DNA of 58,866 nucleotides from an uncultured SAR116 cluster alpha proteobacterium (GCA_902595515.1 CACJQK010000007.1:1-58866), one strand, 5' to 3'. Counted from the stretch's first letter, positions 1-10,240 are shown. The notes: generated by a model from the letters alone, not told the origin. Translations and numbers: made by a program.

Positions 1-826
1 TGATTATTAAGTGTGCTTTTTGAAATTTATTAGAAATGTTTTGAAAAAAAGTAGAAATTTCTGCTTCAATTTTGTGAGTTCTATATTTATTCCTTACAGT
101 TTTTAAATCTTCTACTCTTACTTGCTGAATAATCTTGATTTCTTTTTTTATTTTCTCTGGAAGTTGGCAGATTATGGATGTTAATTGTTTTGAAAAGTAT
201 GATGCCCCTAGACTGCCACCATAGATTAAAATAGTGAATGGTTTATTAGAAATAGATTTCATATACTTAATATGACTTATTTCTTCAAATTCTTTCCTTA
301 CAGGGTTTCCTGTAAAAATAATATTTTTAACATTTTCAACTTTTTTTGTATCTGCAAATGACAATGCTAATATATTTGAGATTTTACTAAGTAGTCTATT
401 AACCCTTCCAATAATAGCATTTTGTTCATGTATTATTGACGGAATAGAACAAATTTTAGATGCAATCATAGGTGCTATTGTGGGGTATCCCCCAAAACCT
501 ATCACTACATCTGGTTTTTTGAATAAAATTATTAATAACGATTTAATAAGCGAATATGAAATTTGTAATAATGATATTATTTTTTGTATTATATTTTTGT
601 TACTTGGACTAGATACTTTATGAGTAAAAATTTTAAAATTTAAAGACTTTTTCTCAAAGAAATTCTCATAATATTTACTACCTCTTTGGTCAGTAATAAT
701 AACAAAATTATAATTAGTCATCTTGTCAATTAGAGACAATGATGGATATATGTGACCACCAGTTCCCCCAGCAACAACCAATAAATTTTTTTTTCTATTA
801 CAATTTTTTATATTACTTTTTTTCAT
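1..826 (-). CDS. murG: UDP-GlcNAc--lipid I GlcNAc transferase MurG (C-terminus cut by window edge)
   Basis: Glycosyltransferase that adds GlcNAc to undecaprenyl-PP-MurNAc-pentapeptide (lipid I to lipid II) on the inner face of the membrane. I read it by translating the minus strand from the ATG at 826. About 275 codons are open to the window edge, so roughly the last 80-90 residues are missing. The glycine-rich lipid-I loop AGGTGGHIYPS lies near residues 19-29, and a GGSLGA motif typical of the second domain follows further on. It overlaps the end of ftsW by 14 bp and is the last visible gene of the dcw operon; murC, murB and ftsQAZ would be expected beyond the edge. Confidence 0.93.
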   Translation of the reverse strand, partial: MKKSNIKNCNRKKNLLVVAGGTGGHIYPSLSLIDKMTNYNFVIITDQRGSKYYENFFEKKSLNFKIFTHKVSSPSNKNIIQKIISLLQISYSLIKSLLIILFKKPDVVIGFGGYPTIAPMIASKICSIPSIIHEQNAIIGRVNRLLSKISNILALSFADTKKVENVKNIIFTGNPVRKEFEEISHIKYMKSISNKPFTILIYGGSLGASYFSKQLTSIICQLPEKIKKEIKIIQQVRVEDLKTVRNKYRTHKIEAEISTFFQNISNKFQKAHLII

Positions 827-1946
827 AAATTTCTTTTCTGATTGGATCCAAAGGGTTGCTTCTTTTAGTAAAAGATAAAATTATTCCTGCTGTTATTGCT
901 GATGCTAAAAGAGATGAGCCACCATATGATAAAAATGGTAATGTCATTCCTTTAGTAGGAATGAGATCTGTATTACTTGCCAAGTGTATTAATGATTGAA
1001 AGGCAAATTGGAAAGCAAGACCGCCAACAGCTAAAATAAAAAAAAGATTATTATTGTTAATAGTATAGTAAAATGATCTAATTATTATTAGTCCATAAAT
1101 TATAATTATAACACTACATAGTAACGCACCATATTCTTCTGCTGCAACAGCAAATACAAAATCTGAGTGTGCATCAGGCAAAGATTTTTTATAAAATCCT
1201 TCACCTGGACCTTTGCCCCAAAAACCACCAGACTCAAATGATTGTAGGGATTTAGATACCTGATAGGTTTTACCTTCAAGGAAATTATCTATTCTTATTT
1301 TAACGTGATCAAAATGTTTGTAAGAAAAAATTATAAATATTGGGAAAGCCATAATAAGACATAAAATAATAATCAATGGTATTCCGGTAATAAATAACTG
1401 GAATCCCCATGTAAACATCATTAAGATGGTCATTCCTAAGTCAGGTTGTAATAATAATAGAAATGATATTAGAATTATTGATGCAATTGACCACATCCAA
1501 CCTGGAAATTTTGTTTTTTCAATCCACAAAGACAGCAGCCAAGCATTAAATACTACATATAAAGGTTTACTTATTTCGCTTGGTTGAAAACTTAAACCTC
1601 CTATATAAAGCCATCTTTGTGCCCCTTTTATTTTCTCTCCATCAAATAAAACTACAAAAAGAAGTGCTATAGTAATTATAATACCTAAAATACATATAAT
1701 TTTGGTTTGTCTTTCATTTAATATTGAAAAGAAAATTATTACTGGAATACTTAAGGCTATGTAAAATATGTGTCTGATTGTAAAATAATGTGACTGAATA
1801 TTCAGATTTTCTGCCAGATGTTGGCTTGATGCCATTACTAATAAAATCCCAAACATCATTAATATAAAAAATGAAGTCAACAAATATCTATCTATTGTCC
1901 ACCACCAAAGTGCAAGGTTAGATCTGTCTGAACGCGTAATGTTCAT
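813..1946 (-). CDS. ftsW: SEDS-family peptidoglycan glycosyltransferase FtsW
   Basis: Polytopic SEDS protein, the septal peptidoglycan polymerase that works with FtsI. At 377 aa it has the usual length and about ten hydrophobic segments. Family signatures are visible: the YQVSKSLQSFESGGFWGKG region in the middle and PTKGMTLPFLSYGGSS near the C-terminus. Its ATG overlaps the murD stop as ATGA, which implies translational coupling, and its 3' end overlaps murG. RodA is the alternative SEDS member, but the position between murD and murG fixes it as FtsW. Confidence 0.96.
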   Translation of the reverse strand: MNITRSDRSNLALWWWTIDRYLLTSFFILMMFGILLVMASSQHLAENLNIQSHYFTIRHIFYIALSIPVIIFFSILNERQTKIICILGIIITIALLFVVLFDGEKIKGAQRWLYIGGLSFQPSEISKPLYVVFNAWLLSLWIEKTKFPGWMWSIASIILISFLLLLQPDLGMTILMMFTWGFQLFITGIPLIIILCLIMAFPIFIIFSYKHFDHVKIRIDNFLEGKTYQVSKSLQSFESGGFWGKGPGEGFYKKSLPDAHSDFVFAVAAEEYGALLCSVIIIIYGLIIIRSFYYTINNNNLFFILAVGGLAFQFAFQSLIHLASNTDLIPTKGMTLPFLSYGGSSLLASAITAGIILSFTKRSNPLDPIRKEIYEKK

Positions 1947-3268
1947 TTTATAAAACTTTCACTCAATTGTTGATTAACTATTTCTTTAAATTTATTTCCT
2001 CTATCTTCAAAGTTTCTATATTGGTCAAAACTAGCTGCGGAAGGAGACAATAAAATCACATAATTTTTAAAGTTAGAAATTGCAGCTTTTTTAAAAGCAA
2101 GTTTAGTTGCCTTTTCTAATGTTAAACAATCATGTATTTGTAAATCTTGTTTACATCTTGAAATTTCTTTGCAAAAAAATTTAGTTGATTTACCGATTAA
2201 AAATACTTCTATTACTCTATCTAAGAAGTTTTTAGCCTCTCCAATACCGCCTGATTTTGGTTGACCTCCAGCTATCCACAAAATATTTTTAAAAGACTTT
2301 AGAGCAGCGGCAGTAGATTCCCCATTAGTTGATTTACTATCATTTATAATTTTAATTCTGTCTGATATATATATAGGTTCCATCCTGTGAGGTAACCCTT
2401 TGAAATTTGATATAGCAAATTTAATTTTTTCAATAGTTATATTTAGATGCTTAGCTATTGATACTGCTAAAGAGCAATTAGACGCATTATGAGCCCCCTG
2501 CAGATAATCATTATCATTAATATAATTGTAAGTTTTATCTTTTTTTATTTTAATTATATTCTTAGATTTAAACTTCTTCTTATTTACCATTTCATTAAGA
2601 AGTTTGTTGTCAGCGTCTAAAATAAATGTTCCATTTTCTTTTAAAAAATTAAGGATTTTAAGTTTAGCAAGTTTATATTTTTTAAAAGTTTCATGGTAAT
2701 CTAAATGATCCTTAGTAATATTTGTTATTGTAGCTAGATCTAGACTTAATTTTTGTGCAGTATCTAGTTGATAACTTGATAATTCTAGAATTATTATACC
2801 TTGTTTTCCAGGGTCTTTAATTTCACAGGCAGGGAAGCCATAATTCCCACCTATGACACATTTAATTTTATTAAATTTTAATATATGAAATAATAATGCA
2901 ACTGTTGTAGATTTACCGTTCGTGCCAGTTATTCCAATTATTTTAGCTTCTGGTTTTGTTTCAAAAAATAAATCAATTTCGTTAATAATTTTTACTTTAT
3001 TTTTTATTGCATATTGTATGGCTAGATGTTTATTTTTTGAATTTATTGGTATACCTGGACTCACAATTAATGCAGTTAAGGTTTTCCATGGCCATAGATT
3101 ATAATTTCTCCAACTTTTTTTTCTAATAAAGTCTGGCTTCTCTTTCTTGTCATCAAATACAAATATATTTGCCTTTGAATTTGAAAGAATTTTAGCTGCG
3201 GCCATACCAGATAATCCAGCTCCTAAAATCCCAACATTTTTATTTTCATAATAATTAATTCTTATCAA
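1943..3268 (-). CDS. murD: UDP-MurNAc-L-alanine--D-glutamate ligase MurD
   Basis: Cytoplasmic ATP-dependent ligase adding D-Glu to UDP-MurNAc-L-Ala. The 441-aa protein has an N-terminal Rossmann-like UDP-binding part (GILGAGLSGMAAAKIL near residues 13-28), the Mur ligase P-loop GTNGKST at about residues 115-121, and the central domain motif NITKDHLDYH. The C-terminal domain ends with a LLSPSAASFDQY signature typical of MurD. It is preceded by mraY (4 nt gap) and followed by ftsW (4 bp overlap), the standard dcw order. Confidence 0.96.
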   Translation of the reverse strand: MIRINYYENKNVGILGAGLSGMAAAKILSNSKANIFVFDDKKEKPDFIRKKSWRNYNLWPWKTLTALIVSPGIPINSKNKHLAIQYAIKNKVKIINEIDLFFETKPEAKIIGITGTNGKSTTVALLFHILKFNKIKCVIGGNYGFPACEIKDPGKQGIIILELSSYQLDTAQKLSLDLATITNITKDHLDYHETFKKYKLAKLKILNFLKENGTFILDADNKLLNEMVNKKKFKSKNIIKIKKDKTYNYINDNDYLQGAHNASNCSLAVSIAKHLNITIEKIKFAISNFKGLPHRMEPIYISDRIKIINDSKSTNGESTAAALKSFKNILWIAGGQPKSGGIGEAKNFLDRVIEVFLIGKSTKFFCKEISRCKQDLQIHDCLTLEKATKLAFKKAAISNFKNYVILLSPSAASFDQYRNFEDRGNKFKEIVNQQLSESFIK

Positions 3269-3272
3269 TTTA

Positions 3273-4361
3273 TTACCTTAGTTTAAGTGAAGAAATGCCG
3301 ACCAAAGCCAAAATTACAGCAATAATCCAAAATCTTATTACAATTGTAGATTCTGCCCATCCTTTTTGTTCAAAATGATGGTGTAAAGGTGCCATTCTAA
3401 ATATTCTTTTGCCTGTAAGTTTAAATGACAAAATTTGTACTATTACGGACACTGTTTCTAATACAAAAAGACCTCCAATTATAACTAATACTAATTCATG
3501 CCTCGATGCTGATGCAGTGACACCAATTACTCCTCCGAGTGACAATGAACCAGTATCACCCATAAAAACCATTGCTGGTGGCGCATTAAACCATAAGAAA
3601 CCTAATCCAGAACCTATAATTGCACCTAATAAAACTGTTATTTCACCAACACCTGGAACATAGTTTAATTGTAGATAATTTGAGAAATTTATATTTCCTA
3701 CTAAGTAAGCTATTACAGCCAATGAACCTGCTGCAATCATTACTGGTACTATTGCCAAACCATCAAGACCATCAGTTAAATTTACAGCGTTAGATGAACC
3801 CACAATTACTAAGATTGTAAATGGGATATATAAAATTCCTAAAAATAAAATACTATCTTTTAAAAAAGGGATTGATAATGTGTTTTGTAAATTTTCTGGT
3901 GTGTTTTCTAAAATTATCCAAGCTGCAAAAAAAGCTATAAAAAGCTGGGGAATAATTTTTTGATAACTTTTTAAACCACTGCTATTCATTCTTGATACTT
4001 TTAACCAGTCATCTAAAAGGCCAATTACACCAAAAAGTATAGCTACTCCTAGCACAACCCATATATATTGATTATCAAGCCTAGCCCACAAAATTGTTGA
4101 AATTGAAAAAGCTAATAGTATCAATAAACCTCCCATTGTAGGTGTGCCAGCTTTGAAAATAATATGATTTTTTGGACCATCAGTTCTAATTGGCTGGCCT
4201 TTTTTTTGTGTTTTTTTCAAAAGAGATATAATACTTGGACCAAAAATAAAGCTAATTAGTAATGCGGTTAAAAGAGCCCCAATTGTTCTAAAAGAAATAT
4301 AGTTAAACAAATTAAGAGGTTGAAAGTGGTTAGTGTAATTTAATAAAAGGTCAGGCAGCAT
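3273..4361 (-). CDS. mraY: Phospho-MurNAc-pentapeptide transferase MraY
   Basis: Integral membrane enzyme that transfers phospho-MurNAc-pentapeptide to undecaprenyl phosphate to make lipid I. Visible signatures are the cytoplasmic loop GTPTMGG, the DDWLK motif, the NLTDGLDGLA catalytic loop, GDTGSLSLGG, and the histidine-rich PLHHHFE loop near the end. The reading frame stays open upstream to 4421, but I chose the ATG at 4361 because the protein then begins MLPDLLLNY like family members (362 aa). It leaves an 11-bp overlap with murF, and an AAGAGA ribosome site sits at a reasonable distance inside the murF end. Confidence 0.95.
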   Translation of the reverse strand: MLPDLLLNYTNHFQPLNLFNYISFRTIGALLTALLISFIFGPSIISLLKKTQKKGQPIRTDGPKNHIIFKAGTPTMGGLLILLAFSISTILWARLDNQYIWVVLGVAILFGVIGLLDDWLKVSRMNSSGLKSYQKIIPQLFIAFFAAWIILENTPENLQNTLSIPFLKDSILFLGILYIPFTILVIVGSSNAVNLTDGLDGLAIVPVMIAAGSLAVIAYLVGNINFSNYLQLNYVPGVGEITVLLGAIIGSGLGFLWFNAPPAMVFMGDTGSLSLGGVIGVTASASRHELVLVIIGGLFVLETVSVIVQILSFKLTGKRIFRMAPLHHHFEQKGWAESTIVIRFWIIAVILALVGISSLKLR

Positions 4362-5766
4362 TGGCATTCTCTTGAATAATATTTTTAAAAATTGGCACAA
4401 GTTTCCAAAGACCAGTTCCATTGGAGCCTTTTAAAAGGATTATTTGGTTGGGTTTTATAAATTGTTTGATTTCTCTAACTAATTCACTGATTTCATAGTA
4501 TGAATGACATTTTATTGTTAAATTTAATTTATCATTTATTTTCTTTGTGTATTTCCCAACAGTTAATAATAAGTTTGGATTTATGTTCTTTAAAATTGGC
4601 ACAAGATCTAAATGTAACTTTGTTGAACTTTTACCTAACTCAAGCATATCGCCAATTATTACTACTGCTTCAAATTTACGATATTTTATTCTTAAATTAT
4701 TAAAGTTGTGGAGAGCAGCCATCATTGACGCAGGATTTGCATTATAGCTATCGTCAATTATAATTGTCTTTTGTTTACTATTAAAATTAATTATGAGCTT
4801 TTCACCTCTTCCAGATAAGGGTTTTAGATTACTAATTGATTTCATTAATTTTTTAGTTGGAAGTTTTAATTCTTTAATGACAGATATAGATGCAATCACA
4901 TTTTCAGCTTGTGTCGTATTTAAATATTTCAAATGCCAATTCTCTATTTTGTCATAAGAAATAGTTGATCCGTCTTTTTCGTTAACTAATTTTTTGATTT
5001 GAGTGTTTGAAATTTTAGAATGACCAAATAGATGAATTTTAGCGTTAACTTTTTTTGCTTCAGTTATTAAAAATTCTCTCCAATAGTTATCTGAGTTTAT
5101 AATGGCTAAACCATTTTTTTCTAATCCTAAGAAAATTTCACTTTTTGCTATGGCAATTTCTTTTTCATTTTTAAAATTTTGTATATGAGAGTTTGATACA
5201 TTAGTGATTACTGCAATATTAGGTTTAGCAATTTTAGTTAATTCTCTAATTTCACCAATATTATTCATTCCTAATTCTAAAATACAAAAATTAAAATTAT
5301 GGGGTAATCTGGACAATGTTAGAGAAAGTCCAATTAAATTATTATTATTTCCAAACGTTTTATGAGTTTTACCACATTGATTAAGTGCACTTGATAATAT
5401 ATGGTTAGTACTGGTTTTTCCACTACTACCCGTTATTCCAATAGTAATTCCATTAAATCTGTTTCTTGCAAATTTACCAATATTTATTAGTGCTTCTTTT
5501 GTGTCATCTACATGTAATCCATTATATTTTTTAGCCATTCTAATATTTGACACTAATACCCCGCTCGCTCCGCGAGAGATTGCAGACTCTATGAATTTGT
5601 GACCATCAAAATTTCCCCCAATAAGGGCTATAAATAATTCTCCTTTTTTAATTGTTCTGTCATCTATACTAATTCCACAAATGTTATCAAAATCACTTAG
5701 AAAATTTGAAGTTGGATCTGATGCTTTGCAAGCAGTTATTAAGTCTTGTTTTGTCCATAATGGCAT
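4351..5766 (-). CDS. murF: UDP-MurNAc-tripeptide--D-Ala-D-Ala ligase MurF
   Basis: Cytoplasmic Mur ligase that adds D-Ala-D-Ala to the UDP-MurNAc tripeptide. The 471-aa protein has an N-terminal UDP-binding domain (ISIDDRTIKKGELFIAL), a P-loop GSSGKTST at about residues 113-120, the central NVSNSHIQNF segment and a C-terminal IDDSYNANPASM motif characteristic of MurF. Start and murE stop share one base (TAATG). The last 11 bp overlap the mraY start. Confidence 0.95.
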   Translation of the reverse strand: MPLWTKQDLITACKASDPTSNFLSDFDNICGISIDDRTIKKGELFIALIGGNFDGHKFIESAISRGASGVLVSNIRMAKKYNGLHVDDTKEALINIGKFARNRFNGITIGITGSSGKTSTNHILSSALNQCGKTHKTFGNNNNLIGLSLTLSRLPHNFNFCILELGMNNIGEIRELTKIAKPNIAVITNVSNSHIQNFKNEKEIAIAKSEIFLGLEKNGLAIINSDNYWREFLITEAKKVNAKIHLFGHSKISNTQIKKLVNEKDGSTISYDKIENWHLKYLNTTQAENVIASISVIKELKLPTKKLMKSISNLKPLSGRGEKLIINFNSKQKTIIIDDSYNANPASMMAALHNFNNLRIKYRKFEAVVIIGDMLELGKSSTKLHLDLVPILKNINPNLLLTVGKYTKKINDKLNLTIKCHSYYEISELVREIKQFIKPNQIILLKGSNGTGLWKLVPIFKNIIQENANAA

Positions 5767-7271
5767 TAGTCAGCTTCCTTTGAATTTTCAATATTCTTTA
5801 TAGTTTCCTTTGCAACTGTGAAGTCATCAAAAGGAAGTGTTTCCATACCAATCGTTTGAGAAGTTTCATGACCTTTACCAGAAATAAGTAAAAAATCATT
5901 TTTCTGTAATTTTGAAATAGCGTAATTGATGGCTTTATTTCTATCTGGAATTTCTACTGCATTTGGGCAGCCCTCTAAAATATCTTTTCTGATATTAAAT
6001 GCACTTTCAGATCTTGGATTATCATCAGTAACTATTACTAAATCAGAAAATTCTTTTGCAAGCTCTCCCATAAATTTTCTTTTATCTTTATCTCTGTCAC
6101 CACCGCATCCAAATAATGTAATTATTTTTTCTTTAGCTATTTCTTTAATTGAATTTAAAACATATCTTAAAGCCTCTGGAGTGTGCGCATAATCAATTAT
6201 AATCATTGAGTTATTATGTGTGGCTGGAATCATTTCCATTCTGCCACGTGCAGGCTTTAGGTAACTAATTGATTTGAATATTAGATTTGCATCAATTCCT
6301 AATGCAATGCAAATAGAAGCAGCAGCAACTACGTTATATGACTGAAACTCTCCTATCATTCCAATAGTAGATTTATAAATTAAACTCTTATATTCTAAAA
6401 CTAAATCAATATTCTGATTATTTTGTTTTATAGAAATTATTTTAACATCTGCACCTGAACTTTTTCCAAATGTAACAACAATATGTCTGTTATTTTTTAT
6501 TTCGTTAAAAAGTCTTTTACCAAAATCATCATCAATATTAATAGCTACAGCAGAATTACTTTGAAGTATCTCAGTGAAAAGTCTTTTTTTACAGTTAAAA
6601 TAATTTTCAATATTTTTATGATAATCAAGATGATCATGAGATAAGTTTGTAAAAATTGCACCTGTAAATTTAACACTATCAAGCCTAAATTGATCAAGAC
6701 CATGTGATGATGCTTCTAAAGCCAAGTGTGAAATATCCAAGTTTTCCAATGAATATAGTTCTTTGTACAATTCATCAGGATCAAAAGTAGTAAGGTTTTG
6801 TTTTGGGGATTTAAGAATACTTTTGTTCAGAGTATTCTCAATTTTTGTTCCAAGGGTTCCCATTGATGCTGCTTTCCATCCTGCTTGAACCCATAATTGT
6901 CTACAAAATTCAACTGTTGAGGTTTTACCATTAGTACCTGTCACTCCAATAATTTCTTTGGGTTGTTTGTTATAAAAAGATGCAAGAAGTTCTGTATAAA
7001 CAAGTCTTGTCGATATTTTATTTGTTGATATCACATTTTTATCATAAGACTTGTCTGCAATTACAAGTATAGCACCATTTTGTCTCGCTTCATTTATAAA
7101 ATCTGATCCATCGAACCGGGCACCTTTAATTGCAACATAAATATAGTCATTTTCGATGCTTTTACTATTTCCTGAGATTCCATTTATATTGTAGTTTAGT
7201 ATTTTGTCCGGAACATCTTTTAATAAATCCAGTAAAATTTTATTTTTTGATATAAGATCTTTTAATAACAT
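5766..7271 (-). CDS. murE: UDP-MurNAc-L-Ala-D-Glu--meso-DAP ligase MurE
   Basis: Mur ligase adding the third residue of the stem peptide. The 501-aa protein shows P-loop TGTNGKTST near residues 111-119, the motif NLSHDHLDYHKN, and a C-terminal DNPR motif (TDDNPRSE, near residue 410). DNPR is the established specificity signature for meso-diaminopimelate over lysine, so a Gram-negative type peptidoglycan is inferred. One nucleotide separates it from ftsI and it overlaps murF by one base. Confidence 0.96.
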   Translation of the reverse strand: MLLKDLISKNKILLDLLKDVPDKILNYNINGISGNSKSIENDYIYVAIKGARFDGSDFINEARQNGAILVIADKSYDKNVISTNKISTRLVYTELLASFYNKQPKEIIGVTGTNGKTSTVEFCRQLWVQAGWKAASMGTLGTKIENTLNKSILKSPKQNLTTFDPDELYKELYSLENLDISHLALEASSHGLDQFRLDSVKFTGAIFTNLSHDHLDYHKNIENYFNCKKRLFTEILQSNSAVAINIDDDFGKRLFNEIKNNRHIVVTFGKSSGADVKIISIKQNNQNIDLVLEYKSLIYKSTIGMIGEFQSYNVVAAASICIALGIDANLIFKSISYLKPARGRMEMIPATHNNSMIIIDYAHTPEALRYVLNSIKEIAKEKIITLFGCGGDRDKDKRKFMGELAKEFSDLVIVTDDNPRSESAFNIRKDILEGCPNAVEIPDRNKAINYAISKLQKNDFLLISGKGHETSQTIGMETLPFDDFTVAKETIKNIENSKEAD

Positions 7272-7272
7272 T

Positions 7273-8973
7273 TTATAAGGTTGCTCCGTCTTTTTTACCT
7301 CTAATCTTAAAATTTAAAAGATTATTAGAAAATTTTGGTGAGCTTTCTAATTGAGGCTTTACTCGTAAAATTGGAGCAACTCTTGTTACTAATTGTTTTA
7401 CAATAGGTGCCACAACCCATCCAGCAGTTCTATAGCCAAAGGAAAATTTTTGACCTTTGGGATTGTCAATCATAATAGTTATTATAAATTGTGGATCATT
7501 CATTGGAAATGCACCTGTAAATGCTACAATATTCTTTTTTTTATAATATCCTCCAGATGGATTAATTTTTTCAGCTGTGCCTGTTTTCCCTCCAACTAAA
7601 TATCCAGACGCTTCTGCTTTTTTAGCAGTACCATTTTTATTGCTAACAACCAGCCTCATTATACTTTTCATTTTAATTGAAGTTTCTTTTGAGATAATAA
7701 CTTCATTTTTTTTCTCTACTTTTCCTCTTATCAATGTTGGATTAACTTTCACTCCACTATTAACAATAGTTGCGGTTGCAGATGCTAGATGCATAGGTGT
7801 GATTGAGATTCCATGGCCATATGAAATAGTCATTGTGCTTAAAACTTTTTTGTCCCTTATCACTTGAGGTTTCCCTAACTCAGGTATCTCTAGTGAAAGC
7901 ATATTCAATAAACCAAGAGATCTTAGATATTTTAATTGAGTTGAAGAACCAAATTTCTCAGCTATTTTTGCCGATCCAATGTTACTAGAATGAACAATTA
8001 CTTCTGGAATATTAATAGCGTAATCTAGAGGATGAAAGTCATTTATAATTCTAGAAGAAACTTTCAAGGGTTTTGAAACGTCAAAAACGTCATTTTCATT
8101 TATTAAGTTACTTTCAAAAGCAATAGCAGCGGTAATTAGCTTTAAAGTTGAGCCCAGTTCATATATACCTTTAGTAGCTTTATTAAAAAGATTTTCATTT
8201 AATGTTAAATTGTAATTATTAGCATTATAATCAGGAAGTGAAACTACAGAAAATATCTCACCATTTTTTGCATTCATTATTATTCCAGCACCCCCCTCAG
8301 CTTCAAATTTTTTTATTTGATCTAATAACAATGCTCTAGTTATATGTTGGATGCCTCCATGAATAGAAAGAGTTACATCTTTGCCACCTTGAAGTTGACT
8401 ATCAAATTTTTTCTCCACACCGGCAATACCTTTGCCATCAATATCTGTAGCACCAAGAATATGAGAAGCGAGTGTATTATTGGGATAAATTCTTTTGGTT
8501 GCTGTTTCAATTTTTAAACCCTCTATTCCTGCATTCAAAAGACTTACATACTCTATTGGTGATATTTCTCTTAACAGATTAATATGTTTTTTATTACTAT
8601 TAAATTTCTTAAATAAATCTTCTTCCTTAAGGTAAGGAAATATTTTAGTTAATTTGGTAATAGTTTGATATTTATTCAAAATTTCCTGCGGATTTATATT
8701 AAGACTTAATGTGCTTATCGTAGTAGCTAGAATTTTATTATTTCTGTCGTAGATGTTACCTCTTAAATTTTTTTGAAAAGATTTATTGTCTTTAGTTTTA
8801 TAAGCTATATTTGAAACTTTCTCTTTGTTTATGTTGGCGAGTGATATTGTTCTGTATCCAATAATTGTAAAAGACATTATTAATAACAGACTACTAATTA
8901 GTAATTTGATTTTACGAAATCTAGATTGATTTTCTTTACTTACATCGAGGTCAAAAAAATTAAATAATTTCAT
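7273..8973 (-). CDS. ftsI: Septal peptidoglycan D,D-transpeptidase FtsI (PBP3)
   Basis: Class B penicillin-binding protein that crosslinks septal peptidoglycan with FtsW. At 566 aa it has one N-terminal membrane segment (about residues 25-45), a dimerisation domain beginning with the RGNIYDRN motif, and a transpeptidase domain with STLK (nucleophile serine), the SSN motif (SSNIGSAK) and KTGT (GGKTGTAEK). The start overlaps the ftsL stop by 4 bp. Position between ftsL and murE supports FtsI rather than PBP2/MrdA. Confidence 0.95.
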   Translation of the reverse strand: MKLFNFFDLDVSKENQSRFRKIKLLISSLLLIMSFTIIGYRTISLANINKEKVSNIAYKTKDNKSFQKNLRGNIYDRNNKILATTISTLSLNINPQEILNKYQTITKLTKIFPYLKEEDLFKKFNSNKKHINLLREISPIEYVSLLNAGIEGLKIETATKRIYPNNTLASHILGATDIDGKGIAGVEKKFDSQLQGGKDVTLSIHGGIQHITRALLLDQIKKFEAEGGAGIIMNAKNGEIFSVVSLPDYNANNYNLTLNENLFNKATKGIYELGSTLKLITAAIAFESNLINENDVFDVSKPLKVSSRIINDFHPLDYAINIPEVIVHSSNIGSAKIAEKFGSSTQLKYLRSLGLLNMLSLEIPELGKPQVIRDKKVLSTMTISYGHGISITPMHLASATATIVNSGVKVNPTLIRGKVEKKNEVIISKETSIKMKSIMRLVVSNKNGTAKKAEASGYLVGGKTGTAEKINPSGGYYKKKNIVAFTGAFPMNDPQFIITIMIDNPKGQKFSFGYRTAGWVVAPIVKQLVTRVAPILRVKPQLESSPKFSNNLLNFKIRGKKDGATL

Positions 8974-9275
8974 TTTTTTTCACCATTATTTAAGGTAACT
9001 GTTATGTCTACAAGATCTTTTAAATCCCAAATATCAGTTGGCAAAATTTCTCTTAATCCTAATCTGTTCAGAGCAATTTTTTCTATTCTATCAGGACGTT
9101 TTAGGTAGCTAAGTTCAGCTTTTAAAATATTTATATCTGATTTAGCACTTTTTATATTATTTTGAATCTGAGCAAGTTCTATTTCTTTTTTTGTAATGAA
9201 ATGTTTAATTTGGTAAAGTGAAATTCCTACAAAAAGTATAACAAAAAAAATAAAAGAGGATGGATACCTTATCAT
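8970..9275 (-). CDS. ftsL: Cell division protein FtsL-like
   Basis: Small bitopic divisome protein of 101 aa. The N-terminal hydrophobic segment (about residues 8-24) is followed by a charged helix of roughly 40 residues with coiled-coil character and the conserved-looking tail RPDRIEKIALNRLGLRE. FtsL sequences diverge strongly, so the assignment rests on size, topology, that tail and the position between rsmH and ftsI, with 4-bp overlaps on both sides. Family role: links FtsB/FtsQ to FtsW-FtsI at the septum. Confidence 0.85.
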   Translation of the reverse strand: MIRYPSSFIFFVILFVGISLYQIKHFITKKEIELAQIQNNIKSAKSDINILKAELSYLKRPDRIEKIALNRLGLREILPTDIWDLKDLVDITVTLNNGEKK

Positions 9276-10225
9276 GCAATTTCTCCAAATGTAGACGAAA
9301 AGTGTGTCCGTTTTGCAACACGTAATTTTGCAGATCTAGATCTTTTATTAATGTAAATCTCTTTTGCAGATGGCAGAATAGGTTTTTTTGTTATTATTTC
9401 TAAACTTGGATCCTTTTTTGGAAGCTCAGGTAGATGTCTAGATGAAGGTCTGTTTTGTACGCATTTATTAAAGAAGTTTTTTACAATTTTGTCTTCAATT
9501 GAATGAAAAGAAACTACAGCTAATCTACCTTCTGGTTTTAATACTTTTTCTGCAGCTATTAATCCTTCTTCTAATTCTTTGACTTCATCATTTAAATATA
9601 TACGTATTGCTTGAAAAGTTTTTGTAGCCAGATCTATTTTACTTTTCTTTTTTGGAATAGCTTTTCTAACTATATCAGCTAATTGCCCTGTTGTTTTGAT
9701 TTTATTAATTGATCTCTGATGTATGATATTTTTGGCTATTCGTCTTGAATGAACTTCATCGCCCAATTCATATATTATATTTGCAAGAGTATTTTCTTCA
9801 ACTTTGTCTAAAAATTCATCTGCAGTTGGACCTTCGGATGACATTCTCATATCAAGAGGTCCATTTAATTTGAAAGAAAAACCTCTACTTTGGATATCTA
9901 ATTGGGGACTTGACACTCCAAGATCAAAAACAATACCCGCAACTTCATATATTTTAAGTTCATTTAAAAAATTACCTAATTCAGAAAATTTCCCCATTTT
10001 AAAGTAAAATCTATCTGCATAATTTTCTTTTAAACTATCTGCAAAAACTTTAGCATGTGGATCTCTATCAATTGCAACAACTTTACAATTTTTATTTTTT
10101 AAAATAGCTTTGGTATAACCTCCTAAACCAAAAGTTGCATCAACATAAACTTCGTCTTGAGTTAAAGATAATGCCTTTATTACTTCATCAAGTAAAACTG
10201 GAATATGTATAACTCTATCATTCAT
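9272..10225 (-). CDS. rsmH: 16S rRNA (cytosine(1402)-N(4))-methyltransferase RsmH
   Basis: SAM-dependent methyltransferase (formerly MraW) acting on C1402 of 16S rRNA. The 317-aa protein begins with HIPVLLDEVIKAL, carries the SAM-binding motif DATFGLGGYTKAIL, the VFDLGVSSPQLD motif and the GRLAVVSFHSIEDKIVK block, all characteristic of the family. It follows mraZ after 15 nt and overlaps ftsL by 4 bp, so it is inside the MraZ-controlled operon. Confidence 0.97.
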   Translation of the reverse strand: MNDRVIHIPVLLDEVIKALSLTQDEVYVDATFGLGGYTKAILKNKNCKVVAIDRDPHAKVFADSLKENYADRFYFKMGKFSELGNFLNELKIYEVAGIVFDLGVSSPQLDIQSRGFSFKLNGPLDMRMSSEGPTADEFLDKVEENTLANIIYELGDEVHSRRIAKNIIHQRSINKIKTTGQLADIVRKAIPKKKSKIDLATKTFQAIRIYLNDEVKELEEGLIAAEKVLKPEGRLAVVSFHSIEDKIVKNFFNKCVQNRPSSRHLPELPKKDPSLEIITKKPILPSAKEIYINKRSRSAKLRVAKRTHFSSTFGEIA

Positions 10226-10240
10226 TTTAATACTGCTTAC

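Noticed and set aside
4362-4421. Longer MraY start overlapping murF by 71 bp
   Set aside because: The additional residues are not like MraY N-termini; the ATG at 4361 gives the standard start.
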